Assembly (NCBI GenBank): GCA_900546345.1
Contig: URCI01000017.1
Location: forward strand, 1 to 51,791
Direction of reading: 5' to 3'
Length of the DNA: 51,791 nucleotides
Origin: an uncultured Prevotella sp.
GTDB lineage: Bacteria; Bacteroidota; Bacteroidia; Bacteroidales; Bacteroidaceae
The translations under genes were made by a program, and so were the position numbers. The number at the start of each line of letters is the position of its first letter. Within the stretch, counting starts at the first letter, position 1. This document shows positions 24,295 through 32,760 of this stretch, piece by piece. The notes beneath the pieces are model-generated. The model had not been told where the DNA came from. It did no database searches and worked only from the letters and a program-made list of their open reading frames with translations.

Positions 24295-25660
24295 GTCGAA
24301 TCGGTTGATTTTGCATATTTGTTTTTCTGACAAACCATATCATCGTGATTCCTGCCATCGTTGCTGCAATGAAGTCGGATACCGGTAAGGCATACCAGAC
24401 ACCGTCGATGCCAAAGAACAGAGGCAACACCAGCAAGAGAGGCAAGAGGAATATCAGTTGTCGGGAGAGTGAAAGGAAAATGCTCAACTGCACTTTCCCT
24501 ATACACTGGAAAAATGTCGTTATCACCATTTGAGCGCCCACCACCGGAAACACCAGCATGTCCAGCCGGATCGCCTTCACCGACATCTTGATCAGCTGAG
24601 GATCGGTCGTGAAGAGACGGGCCACCACGTGCGGCAGAAACATCGCCACTAACCATCCCACCGTCATGATGCATACGCCCGCCACGATGGAGATATTCAC
24701 CACCCGCCGCAAACGATCGAACTGCTGACTGCCATAGTTATAGCCGGCAATCGGCTGCATGCCCTGATTCAGGCCCATGACAAACATCATGAACACCATG
24801 CTCAGCGCATTGGCAATGCCATAGGAGCCCACCGAGAGGTCTCCACCATAACGCACCAACTGATTATTCATGAAGATGACGATGATGCACGCCGTGGCAT
24901 TCATCAGGAATGGCGACACGCCGATACTCAAAATGAGCTTCACCAAGTCGCCCCTCAACCGGTAGATACCCTTTTTGAGATGGAGCAACTGGCTCTTGTC
25001 TGCAAACAAGGTCATCTGCCACGACAAAGCAATCGTCTGAGCGATCACCGTGCCCAAAGCCGCGCCACGGATGCCCCAATGCCACCAATAGATGAAAATG
25101 AAGTCGAAGACTATATTCAATCCCACGGACATGATCGTGGCCATCATGGCTTTACGCGGTTTACTCGCCGCGCGCAGCACTGAGTTCATACCGAAATACA
25201 TGTGTGAGACAACATTGCCCAGCAGGATGATCTGCATGAAAGCACGCGCATAAGGAAGCGTGTGATCACTGGCACCGAAAAAGCGGAGAATAGGGTCAAG
25301 GAAAAGCAGGCACACCACCGAAAAGGCGATGCCAATGATGAGATTGAGCGTCACCGTATTGCCAAGGATCTGTTCTGCCGTCTGATAATCGCGCTGTCCC
25401 AACTTCACAGAAATGGAAGTAGACGATCCGACACCGACAGCCGCACCAAAAGCGGCACCGAGATTCATCAAGGGGAAGGTGATGGCCAGACCGGAGATGG
25501 CCATGGGACCGACTACCTGACCGATAAAGGCCCGGTCAATGATATTGTAGAGCGACGCGGCCGTCATCGCTACCATAGCTGGCAACGCATACTGCAGCAA
25601 CAAATGCCCTACGGGTTGGGTACCCAGAGCCAATGTCTCTTTTTTATTATCTGCTACCAT
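24269..25660 (-). CDS. MATE family multidrug/metabolite exporter
   Basis: A 463-residue, 12-helix MATE (DinF/NorM-type) cation-coupled exporter. The start at 25660 (MVADNKKETLALG) is chosen because the longer frame (from 25807) would run through the divergent promoter and encode a basic, non-homologous leader. Family features include MTAASLYNIIDRAFIGQVVG (residues about 31-50), and GLNQGMQPIAGYNYGSQ in the second half. The end overlaps the cytidylate-kinase-like gene. Substrate is unknown. Confidence 0.92.
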   Translation of the reverse strand: MVADNKKETLALGTQPVGHLLLQYALPAMVAMTAASLYNIIDRAFIGQVVGPMAISGLAITFPLMNLGAAFGAAVGVGSSTSISVKLGQRDYQTAEQILGNTVTLNLIIGIAFSVVCLLFLDPILRFFGASDHTLPYARAFMQIILLGNVVSHMYFGMNSVLRAASKPRKAMMATIMSVGLNIVFDFIFIYWWHWGIRGAALGTVIAQTIALSWQMTLFADKSQLLHLKKGIYRLRGDLVKLILSIGVSPFLMNATACIIVIFMNNQLVRYGGDLSVGSYGIANALSMVFMMFVMGLNQGMQPIAGYNYGSQQFDRLRRVVNISIVAGVCIMTVGWLVAMFLPHVVARLFTTDPQLIKMSVKAIRLDMLVFPVVGAQMVITTFFQCIGKVQLSIFLSLSRQLIFLLPLLLVLPLFFGIDGVWYALPVSDFIAATMAGITMIWFVRKTNMQNQPIRHGGQEDHH

Positions 25661-25664
25661 ATAT

Positions 25665-25719
25665 TTGCAAAAGTACAAAAAATATTTGGAGTTCTGCCTT
25701 TTTACACGTACTTTTGCAA
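25665..25719. promoter_or_regulatory. Mirror-image divergent promoter, MATE / protease
   Basis: TTGCAAAAGTAC (25665-25676) and GTACTTTTGCAA (25708-25719) are a perfect 12-bp inverted repeat that contains the -7 boxes of both divergent genes. On plus, TTTG (25685-25688), a 20-nt spacer and TACTTTTG (25709-25716) make a full promoter for the protease. On minus, TACTTTTG (complement of 25668-25675) serves the MATE gene, without a clear -33 box. Confidence 0.75.
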
Positions 25720-25742
25720 GTCTAAACAATAGTTTTTTACAT

Positions 25743-27152
25743 ATGCGCAACGTCGTAGCCATCATTTGCTTTTTTCTGCTGCAAAGCCTTGGAGGGTTCG
25801 CAGCCAAAGGGCGTATTGCCTATCCTGGTGGCAAATTCTATATCTACCGCTTATCGTTAACCGACAAAAAGGGCTCTCCCGGCACACTCGATCATCCAGA
25901 AAAATACCTTTCTGAGAAAGCGCTACTACGCCGGCAACGTCAGCATATCGCTGTCGATTCGCTCGACCTGCCGCTCTCCGCCGTCTATCTCGACGGCATA
26001 CGCAAGCAGGGCGTGCAGGTCATCGGTGGCAGCAAGTGGAACAACACCGTCCTCATACGCACCAAAGACACGACGCTCCTTGCCGGAATCCGCACCCTGC
26101 CCTACGTCAGAAGTTCCAAGCGTGTCTTCAAGGCACCAGACTCCACGGCTGTGATGCTCCCCGACGACATCGAAAAGGAAGCGTTGGACCACAAAGCTTC
26201 CAGAGACCTCTATGGGCGGGGGGCCATACAACTCGATATGCTCAATGGACGTAAGATCCACGAGGCAGGCTTTAAAGGGAAAGGCATGCTCATCGCAGTC
26301 ATCGACGGCGGATTTATGAACACCGACAAACTGGCACGACACTACCATTTCAATGTCGTGGGCCAACACGATTGTGTGTGGCCCTACGACGACAACGTCT
26401 ACCACCTGTTGAGCCATGGCACCATGGTGCTCTCGACAATGGCTTCCAACATCGACAGCGTGTTTATCGGCACCGCCCCCGAAGCCTCCTATTTGCTGCT
26501 GCGCAGTGAGGACGGGCGGAGCGAACAACTTGTCGAGGAAGACTATTGGGCACAGGCTGCGGAATATGCCGATTCCGTCGGTGCCGATATCATCAACTCT
26601 TCGCTCGGCTACACCATTTTCGATGACGAGAACACGAGTATCCGCTATCGCGAACAAGACGGAAAGACTCAGCTCATCTCCCGCTCTGCCTCCACGCTGG
26701 CCAGCCGCGGCATGGTGCTGGTGTGCAGTGCAGGCAATGAGGGCATGAAGTTTTGGAAACGTATCGGCTGCCCGGCCGATGCCTTCGACATTCTCTCCGT
26801 CGCCGCACTCTCCGATGACAGTGTCAACGCACTCTTCTCCTCGCTCGGTCCCTCCATCGACGGAAGAGTGAAACCCGACGTCGCCGCACTTGGCGTCGGC
26901 GCCACCGTGGTCAACGGCGCGGGAAAGATCACCCATGCCAACGGCACGTCGTTCGCTTCGCCCATCCTCTGCGGCATGGTGGCGTGCCTTTGGCAGGCAA
27001 TGCCCAACAAGACGGCTTTGGAGATCATCGACATGGTAAAAAAGGCCGGCAACCGCTACGACCATCCCGACAACATCTTCGGCTATGGCATTCCCGACTT
27101 TTATCATATCTTAGAGAAACAAAACGTCAACCCTCCTCTCCCCCGACAATGA
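25743..27152 (+). CDS. Subtilisin-like (S8) secreted serine protease
   Basis: A 469-residue exported S8 protease. The start at 25743 (MRNVVAIICFFLLQ) gives a clean signal peptide (residues 1-21); the frame opens earlier but within the promoter. The catalytic triad is visible: Asp-188 (AVIDGGF), His-225 (LLSHGTMVLS) and Ser-403 (NGTSFASPILCG), with Asn-332 (SAGNEG) for the oxyanion hole. The N-terminal 130 residues form a propeptide-like region with LSEKALLRRQRQ. No type IX C-terminal domain is seen. Its stop overlaps the xseA start (ATGA). Confidence 0.94.
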   Translation: MRNVVAIICFFLLQSLGGFAAKGRIAYPGGKFYIYRLSLTDKKGSPGTLDHPEKYLSEKALLRRQRQHIAVDSLDLPLSAVYLDGIRKQGVQVIGGSKWNNTVLIRTKDTTLLAGIRTLPYVRSSKRVFKAPDSTAVMLPDDIEKEALDHKASRDLYGRGAIQLDMLNGRKIHEAGFKGKGMLIAVIDGGFMNTDKLARHYHFNVVGQHDCVWPYDDNVYHLLSHGTMVLSTMASNIDSVFIGTAPEASYLLLRSEDGRSEQLVEEDYWAQAAEYADSVGADIINSSLGYTIFDDENTSIRYREQDGKTQLISRSASTLASRGMVLVCSAGNEGMKFWKRIGCPADAFDILSVAALSDDSVNALFSSLGPSIDGRVKPDVAALGVGATVVNGAGKITHANGTSFASPILCGMVACLWQAMPNKTALEIIDMVKKAGNRYDHPDNIFGYGIPDFYHILEKQNVNPPLPRQ

Positions 27153-28465
27153 AAGCCATCTCACTATACGAACTCAATAACCTCGTGCGAGGTGTCATCG
27201 AGACCACACTCGACAGACCCTATTGGGTGGAAGCCGAGTTGTCCGAGGCACGCGAGGTGCGCGGCCACTGCTACATGGAACTGGTGCAGAAAGACGAGTT
27301 CTCCACGACACCCATCGCACGCGCCTCGGCCAAATGCTGGCACAGTGTGTGGATGAGACTCAAGCCGCGTTTTGAGCAGGTCACCGGACAATCGATCCAT
27401 GCTGGCATGAAAGTGCTGCTCTTGGTCACAGCCAGCTTCCACGAAGCCTATGGTTTCGCATGGATCGTCCAGGACATCGATCCCACATACACTATGGGCG
27501 ACATGGCCCGGAAGCGGCAGGAGATCATCCGACAACTCAAAGCAGAGGGAATCTTTGACCTGCAACGACAGTTGGATCTTCCGCTTTTTGCCCAGCACAT
27601 TGCCGTCATCTCCAGTGAGCAGGCAGCCGGATACGGCGACTTCTGCAATCAGCTCGACACCAACGACTATGGCTTTCGCTTTTCCCACACGCTCTTTCCA
27701 GCCGTCATGCAGGGTGAACAGGTGGAGAGCAGCATCATCCGGGCTTTGAACGACATCTTTGACCGTGCCGACGACTTCGATGCCGTAGTGATCATCCGTG
27801 GTGGTGGTGCCACTGCCGACATGAGCGGATTCGACACCCTTGCACTCGCCGAGAACGTAGCTAACTTTCCTCTTCCGATCATCACAGGCATAGGCCATGA
27901 GCGCGACGAGAGTATCCTCGACATGATCTCGTTCCAGCGGGTGAAGACGCCCACAGCCGCAGCAGCCTTTCTCATCGACCATCTCGCCGAGACCGACACT
28001 CACTTGCAGATGCTGGGGCAGCGCATGGTGACCTATGTCAACACACGCATGCAACAGGAGCACACCCGTCTCGAACACTTATCTCAGCGCATCCCCATGC
28101 TTTTCTCTCTTGTCAAGACCCGACAAGGCGCGACGCTCGACCGGCTGTCACAGCAGATAAGCTCGCTCATGGGGCAACGGGTGGTCCAAGCCCGATACCG
28201 CGTGGAGCTGTTACAGAGCCGTCTGGCTCCTGCTACCCGACAAAGGCTCGTCACGGAGCAGCACCGTCTTGAGCAACTAAACCTCAGACTGAAAGCCGTA
28301 GATCCACAAGTGATCCTGCAGCGTGGCTACAGCCTGACGACGTTCAATGGCAAGGCCGTTCGCGACGCCTCGGTCATCAAGCCAGGAGATACCATCGTGA
28401 CCCGGCTCGCAAAAGGACAACTGACTTCTATCGTTCAACCACAACAAAACAAAAATCAACCGTAA
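27149..28465 (+). CDS. xseA: Exodeoxyribonuclease VII large subunit
   Basis: A 438-residue exonuclease VII large subunit, which with XseB degrades single-stranded DNA to oligonucleotides. The start at 27149 (MKAISLYELNNLVRGVIE) overlaps the protease stop by 4 bp; the frame continues upstream inside the protease gene. An N-terminal OB-fold (about residues 1-110) is followed by the catalytic core with VIIRGGGATADM (about 214-225) and GIGHERDESILDM (about 248-260), a coiled-coil region and a C-terminal GYSLTTFNGKAVRDA element. xseB follows 3 bp later. Confidence 0.96.
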   Translation: MKAISLYELNNLVRGVIETTLDRPYWVEAELSEAREVRGHCYMELVQKDEFSTTPIARASAKCWHSVWMRLKPRFEQVTGQSIHAGMKVLLLVTASFHEAYGFAWIVQDIDPTYTMGDMARKRQEIIRQLKAEGIFDLQRQLDLPLFAQHIAVISSEQAAGYGDFCNQLDTNDYGFRFSHTLFPAVMQGEQVESSIIRALNDIFDRADDFDAVVIIRGGGATADMSGFDTLALAENVANFPLPIITGIGHERDESILDMISFQRVKTPTAAAAFLIDHLAETDTHLQMLGQRMVTYVNTRMQQEHTRLEHLSQRIPMLFSLVKTRQGATLDRLSQQISSLMGQRVVQARYRVELLQSRLAPATRQRLVTEQHRLEQLNLRLKAVDPQVILQRGYSLTTFNGKAVRDASVIKPGDTIVTRLAKGQLTSIVQPQQNKNQP

Positions 28466-28468
28466 GCC

Positions 28469-28672
28469 ATGAAAGCTATTCAATACGAAGATGCCATCCG
28501 ACAACTGGAGGACATCGTAAACAAGTTGGAAAACAATGAATTGGACATCGACGAGATGCCCGCAGAACTCAAAAAAGCCCAACAACTCCTGCGTCTCTGT
28601 CGGGACCGCCTGACCAAGACCGATGAGGAGATACGCAAGATACAAGAGGAGAGCGAGGGTAAAAGCGAATAA
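28469..28672 (+). CDS. xseB: Exodeoxyribonuclease VII small subunit
   Basis: A 67-residue helical protein, the small subunit that decorates the coiled coil of XseA. The sequence EDAIRQLEDIVNKLENNELDIDE (about residues 7-29) and a C-terminal acidic/basic helix are typical. Its length matches the family. It starts 3 bp after xseA. Confidence 0.95.
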   Translation: MKAIQYEDAIRQLEDIVNKLENNELDIDEMPAELKKAQQLLRLCRDRLTKTDEEIRKIQEESEGKSE

Positions 28673-28688
28673 AAACATTGCAAAATAG

Positions 28689-28719
28689 TTGCAATTACAA
28701 ATAATATTGCGTAATTTTG
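28689..28719 (+). promoter_or_regulatory. Promoter of ilvE
   Basis: TTG (28689-28691), 20-nt spacer, TAATTTTG (28712-28719), 33 nt before the ilvE start. This shows ilvE is transcribed apart from xseAB. Confidence 0.65.
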
Positions 28720-28752
28720 CAGTAAATTATAAGAAAGCATTTTTAAAACGTA

Positions 28753-29775
28753 ATGTGTATGAAAGATTTAGATTGGGGTAATCTGTCGTTCGGTTACATG
28801 AAGACAGACTACAATGTTCGTTGTTACTATCGTGATGGTAAGTGGGGCGAGATTGAGGTATGCTCCGATGAATACCTGAAACTGCACATGGCCGCTACCT
28901 GCCTGCACTATGGTCAGGAAGCCTTCGAGGGACTGAAAGCTTACCGCTGCCCCGACGGCAAGGTGCGCATCTTCCGTGTGAAGGACAACGCCGAGCGCCT
29001 GCAGAGCACCTGTGATGGTATCGTCATGCCCAAGGTCCCCACAGAACTCTTCGAGGAGATGGTCAAGAAGGTTGTACGCCTCAATCAGGAATATATCCCG
29101 ACCTACGAGAGCGGTGCCACGCTCTACATCCGTCCATTGCTCATCGGCACGAGTGCCCAAGTGGGTGTGCACCCCTCCAAGGAATATCTGTTCATGATCT
29201 TCGTCACCCCCGTCGGACCATACTTCAAGGGTGGCTTTGTGTGCAACAAATACGCCATTGTGCGTGACTATGACCGCGCCGCACCACTGGGTACCGGCCG
29301 TTACAAGGTAGGTGGCAACTACGCTGCCTCTCTCCGCGCTCATATGTACGCTGCCGGCAAAGGCTACGGCAGCGAGTTCTACCTCGATGCCAAAGAGAAA
29401 AAATATGTCGACGAGTGCGGCGCCGCCAACTTCTTCGGCATCAAAAACAACACCTATGTCACTCCGAAGAGCACTTCGATCCTGCCCTCTATCACCAACA
29501 AGAGCCTCATGCAGATCGCTGAAGACCTGGGGCTGAAGGTGGAGCGTCGCCCGGTGCCTGAAGAGGAGTTGCCCACATTCGAGGAAGCTGGTGCCTGCGG
29601 CACAGCCGCAGTCATCTCACCGATCTCTGAGCTCGACGACCTTGACACGGGCAAGAAGTATGTCTTCGGCGAAAAGCCGGGCCCTTGGTCTACCAAGCTC
29701 TACAATACGCTGCGCGGCATTCAGTATGGCACAGTAGAGGACAAGCATGGCTGGACAACCGTCGTCATCGAGTAA
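28753..29775 (+). CDS. ilvE: Branched-chain amino acid aminotransferase
   Basis: A 340-residue class IV PLP aminotransferase for the last step of Leu, Ile and Val synthesis or the first step of their breakdown. The PLP lysine is Lys-185 in GTGRYKVGGNYAAS. Other class IV landmarks are FEGLKAYRCPDG (about residues 58-69), LYIRPLLIGTSAQVGVHP (about 124-141) and ECGAANFFGI. The start MCMKDLDWG is used; Met-3 is also possible. Two hairpins follow, a terminator at 29808-29841 and a 69-bp palindrome. Confidence 0.95.
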   Translation: MCMKDLDWGNLSFGYMKTDYNVRCYYRDGKWGEIEVCSDEYLKLHMAATCLHYGQEAFEGLKAYRCPDGKVRIFRVKDNAERLQSTCDGIVMPKVPTELFEEMVKKVVRLNQEYIPTYESGATLYIRPLLIGTSAQVGVHPSKEYLFMIFVTPVGPYFKGGFVCNKYAIVRDYDRAAPLGTGRYKVGGNYAASLRAHMYAAGKGYGSEFYLDAKEKKYVDECGAANFFGIKNNTYVTPKSTSILPSITNKSLMQIAEDLGLKVERRPVPEEELPTFEEAGACGTAAVISPISELDDLDTGKKYVFGEKPGPWSTKLYNTLRGIQYGTVEDKHGWTTVVIE

Positions 29776-29807
29776 GCAACAAGATCACACACCTTTATAT
29801 CATATTA

Positions 29808-29841
29808 TAGCTGGGGCCCTCAAGGTCCCAGCTATTTTTTT
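29808..29841 (+). terminator. Terminator of ilvE
   Basis: An 11-bp stem (29808-29818 with 29824-29834, one G:U pair) is followed by seven T (29835-29841), 32 nt after the ilvE stop. Confidence 0.88.
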
Positions 29842-29861
29842 GACGGCTGTTGTCGGTTTTA

Positions 29862-29930
29862 AAAGCTTCATCCTCACAAGAGCATAGGTGGATATCTACC
29901 CACACTATGTTCTTATGAGGATGAAGCTTT
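29862..29930. repeat. 69-bp imperfect palindrome between ilvE and the GH2 gene
   Basis: The outer 15 bp are perfectly paired (29862-29876 with 29916-29930). Pairing continues inward to about 29891/29900 with two mismatches or wobbles and one bulge. No T-run follows on either strand. It lies between convergent genes, just after the ilvE terminator. Confidence 0.8.
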
Positions 29931-29982
29931 CTACTTCTGTTACGATGTCTGTCTTACGTTGCCTTGTCCCGCAGAATCATGC

Positions 29983-32760
29983 CTATTCATAGATAGAATT
30001 GGCATTGGTGCTGGCCTGCTTCTTCGACTCCTCCCATAGCCCCCTCAATTGCGAAGGCGTCACCTCACCCTTTGGTGAGAAAGCGGGCGTGGTCATATAG
30101 GAGAGCAGGCTGTAGAGCAATTGCTTTACTTCCGGTTTTCCGGTGGCATCTGACAGCACATCCATGGAGCAATAGAGCAACTTGCCGGCACCACAACGCG
30201 CTTCAAAGGCTGAGGCCAGACGACGGTTGTTGGCAAAGTTGTCCACGTCCTCGATAATGGGCGTAGCTCCACTGATGCTGTCTAGAACCATCACTCTCGA
30301 CCGCTTCACCAAATTCCACCACTGCCAGTCACTGTGCATCTCTGTGGGGAAATGGGCCAGAGCGGGATGCTTTGGATTGACGAGTAGTCCCATCGTACCG
30401 GCTTGTTTAGGGAAATGAACTGGACTCCAGAAAACGGGCAGGAACTTTCCCTCCAGTCCCTTGGTATTCTCCGGCTTAGGCGAGAACAGCACTGTGCGAC
30501 CTTTGCGCAACACACGCAATGCCACATCCATGTCCTGAGTCATCACAACATCGCTCTTGGGGAGTACACGCTGAGCAGGATAGACCCATACATGCCAGTT
30601 GTTGTGCCATTTGGTACCACGAATGCCGACATCGAGCGTCAACTGTGATGCGTCTTTCACATTACACAGCACTACACTGATGTTGCCAATGGATGTCAAC
30701 TTTCCCTTGACGATATCCGAGACTTCCAAAGAACCATTGGCGATCACTTTGTCTGCCTGACGCAACGACCAGTCCGCTATCTTTCCCGTCAGATCTGTTT
30801 TACTATAGTTGGCTATTTCCACTTGTGCACGGAACGTCTCATCACTGCTCCATGTGGCTTTGTCAAAGCGCACAAGAGGCACTACGGGTGCATTGAACTG
30901 ACGGAAATACTCGGGCGAGACCAATCCTTTGGAATCCCAAAAAGCATCGACCAGTCCCACGAGCGCCGTGCTCTGCCCGGGGAAATCTTGGAGTCCGAGC
31001 AACTGATAACCATCGATGCCCGATGTCTTCAGCGCCCGTTTGATCTCCTCTTTATAGAGTTGCACAGCAAGTTTGCCCGAGGCCATGAGATAGTCGTCGG
31101 CCTTGTCTATGAGCCCTTTCCGCTGCAAATCATCACGAATGGCCTTGAGATTGAGCGGATCGAGCGCCCCGGTATACTTCTCTATCTCGCGCACGTTGGG
31201 ATAAACCGAGTACTGTCCCACCTCATGCTGCACCACAGGCACGTTGATGCCTGCCACCGCAGTCCGATAGTCCTTGTTGAAATTAGGCTGTTCGGCATCG
31301 AAGACACCCTGGCCCCGAACCCATCCTTTGTCGGTCCACTGTGTCACGAAGAACTGATCTTCGGGCTCTGGGTGTGTGCCATGACCTTTCTCAAAGGTAA
31401 ACGACGACGTGATGTAGAGATGACGCGGGTCGTGGCCACGCATGTAGTGTACCAACTGATTCAGGAAAGTGAAGTCGGGCTGCAATTCATTGCCCACACT
31501 GAGCAGGCACAGCGAGGGATGATTGCCATAGTTGAGAACGATGCGGTCATACTCACTCTTCAGAAATCGGTTCACCGCCGCATCCTGTCCGATGTGAAGA
31601 GACCATACCGGCAGCTCCACTTGCAAATAAAATCCCATGCTGTCAGCAACTTGGAAGGCTGCCTCCGGCGGACAGTAGGAGTGGAACCTCAGATGGTTCA
31701 TACCCCAGGCCTTGGCCGTTGTAAACACCTTCCGCCAGCCGGCTGCATCAGTGGGAGGACACCCTGTCAGCGGGAAGACACAACACTCCAGTGTACCGCG
31801 AAGGAAGGTACGATTGCCATTGACCAGGAAATGTCCGTCCTTGGCGCTGATCTCCCTCATGCCAAAAATGGTCTCGTGGCTGTCGGCGATGGTCTTGCTC
31901 CGGCCTACGCTGACACGCAGCATGTAGAGGTTGGGGGAGAACTCATCCCACAAGCGCACGTTGTCGCCAAGCGACACGGTGTCTGTAACGGTCAACGTGT
32001 CGCTTTCCGAAGTCCAGCGCAGTGCTCTCGACCGACAAATGTCGCCCACGCTATAGTCCAATAGCCAATTGCGCTTCTTCGATGTGGTGCGGATGAGTGT
32101 GGTGCGGATACCGAGGCTCTTGTCTTTCACATTGGGGAAGGTTTGCACCGAGGCAATCCTCATCACGTCATCAGCCCGCAAGGTTATCTGTCCCAGGATG
32201 CCGTTCCACATCACCTGCGTCTCATTGGTATAAGCGTGAGCCATATTCTGATACGAGATGTCATAGATTTTGCGGTTATCAATGCTGATGAGCATCTCGT
32301 GACGGCCCTCTTTCAGTCCACCAGGAATGATGAAATGATGCGGTGTGGTCAGGCTCTCCTCGGTCTCACCTCCCTGTGGCGATGCCGCCTCTATGGGCTT
32401 GCCGTCGACCCAAACCCTGCTCTGCCAGATGACGCGCTCCAATGTAAGTGTCAAGGGACGGTCTGCCATCTGCTTCGACACATCAAAAGAGCGCCGATAG
32501 AAAGCCTTCCCGACAAACGAATGCTTACGCGTGAGATGAAGCAGCTGGGGCTTGCGGAGTTCCGGTTTCAGTGTGTTGGGCGTGCCAATACCTGCTATAT
32601 CGAGCGTTGTAGGCAGCCCGATAGGCCGGAACGTACGCAGACTGTCAATACTCACCTCCCATCGTCCTGCAAGACTCAGTGACTGTCCTGCCCATGCCGC
32701 AGCCGAGGCGAACAGGGCAAAGGCTGTCAGAAGGACTGGTTTCTTAAAGATGCTATTCAT
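29983..32760 (-). CDS. Glycoside hydrolase family 2 enzyme, periplasmic
   Basis: A 925-residue GH2 protein with a signal peptide (about residues 1-25, ending AWAG). Order: sugar-binding jelly-roll domain (about 28-195), Ig-like domain (about 200-305), TIM barrel (about 308-600), C-terminal beta domains. The general acid/base is probably Glu-425 in LLSVGNELQPD, and the nucleophile Glu-513 in VQHEVGQYSVYP. GYQLLGLQDFPGQSTALVG follows, as in bacteroidete GH2 of this branch. Start is at 32760 (MNSIFKKP), which overlaps the end of the DUF5107 gene by 8 bp. Beta-galactosidase, beta-glucuronidase or another exo-activity cannot be told by eye. Confidence 0.9.
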   Translation of the reverse strand: MNSIFKKPVLLTAFALFASAAAWAGQSLSLAGRWEVSIDSLRTFRPIGLPTTLDIAGIGTPNTLKPELRKPQLLHLTRKHSFVGKAFYRRSFDVSKQMADRPLTLTLERVIWQSRVWVDGKPIEAASPQGGETEESLTTPHHFIIPGGLKEGRHEMLISIDNRKIYDISYQNMAHAYTNETQVMWNGILGQITLRADDVMRIASVQTFPNVKDKSLGIRTTLIRTTSKKRNWLLDYSVGDICRSRALRWTSESDTLTVTDTVSLGDNVRLWDEFSPNLYMLRVSVGRSKTIADSHETIFGMREISAKDGHFLVNGNRTFLRGTLECCVFPLTGCPPTDAAGWRKVFTTAKAWGMNHLRFHSYCPPEAAFQVADSMGFYLQVELPVWSLHIGQDAAVNRFLKSEYDRIVLNYGNHPSLCLLSVGNELQPDFTFLNQLVHYMRGHDPRHLYITSSFTFEKGHGTHPEPEDQFFVTQWTDKGWVRGQGVFDAEQPNFNKDYRTAVAGINVPVVQHEVGQYSVYPNVREIEKYTGALDPLNLKAIRDDLQRKGLIDKADDYLMASGKLAVQLYKEEIKRALKTSGIDGYQLLGLQDFPGQSTALVGLVDAFWDSKGLVSPEYFRQFNAPVVPLVRFDKATWSSDETFRAQVEIANYSKTDLTGKIADWSLRQADKVIANGSLEVSDIVKGKLTSIGNISVVLCNVKDASQLTLDVGIRGTKWHNNWHVWVYPAQRVLPKSDVVMTQDMDVALRVLRKGRTVLFSPKPENTKGLEGKFLPVFWSPVHFPKQAGTMGLLVNPKHPALAHFPTEMHSDWQWWNLVKRSRVMVLDSISGATPIIEDVDNFANNRRLASAFEARCGAGKLLYCSMDVLSDATGKPEVKQLLYSLLSYMTTPAFSPKGEVTPSQLRGLWEESKKQASTNANSIYE

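Noticed and set aside
24295..24333. Longer N-terminus for the cytidylate-kinase-like protein
   Set aside because: The 13 extra residues lack family similarity and would deepen the overlap with the MATE gene.
25926..27107. 393-codon minus-strand frame antisense to the S8 protease
   Set aside because: It mirrors a high-GC coding gene with an intact catalytic triad on plus. No start signals or family features.
27164..28078. 304-codon minus-strand frame antisense to xseA
   Set aside because: A shadow of xseA, whose motifs are complete.
30823..32064. 413-codon plus-strand frame antisense to the GH2 gene
   Set aside because: GH2 catalytic motifs are intact on minus, and the antisense peptide looks random.
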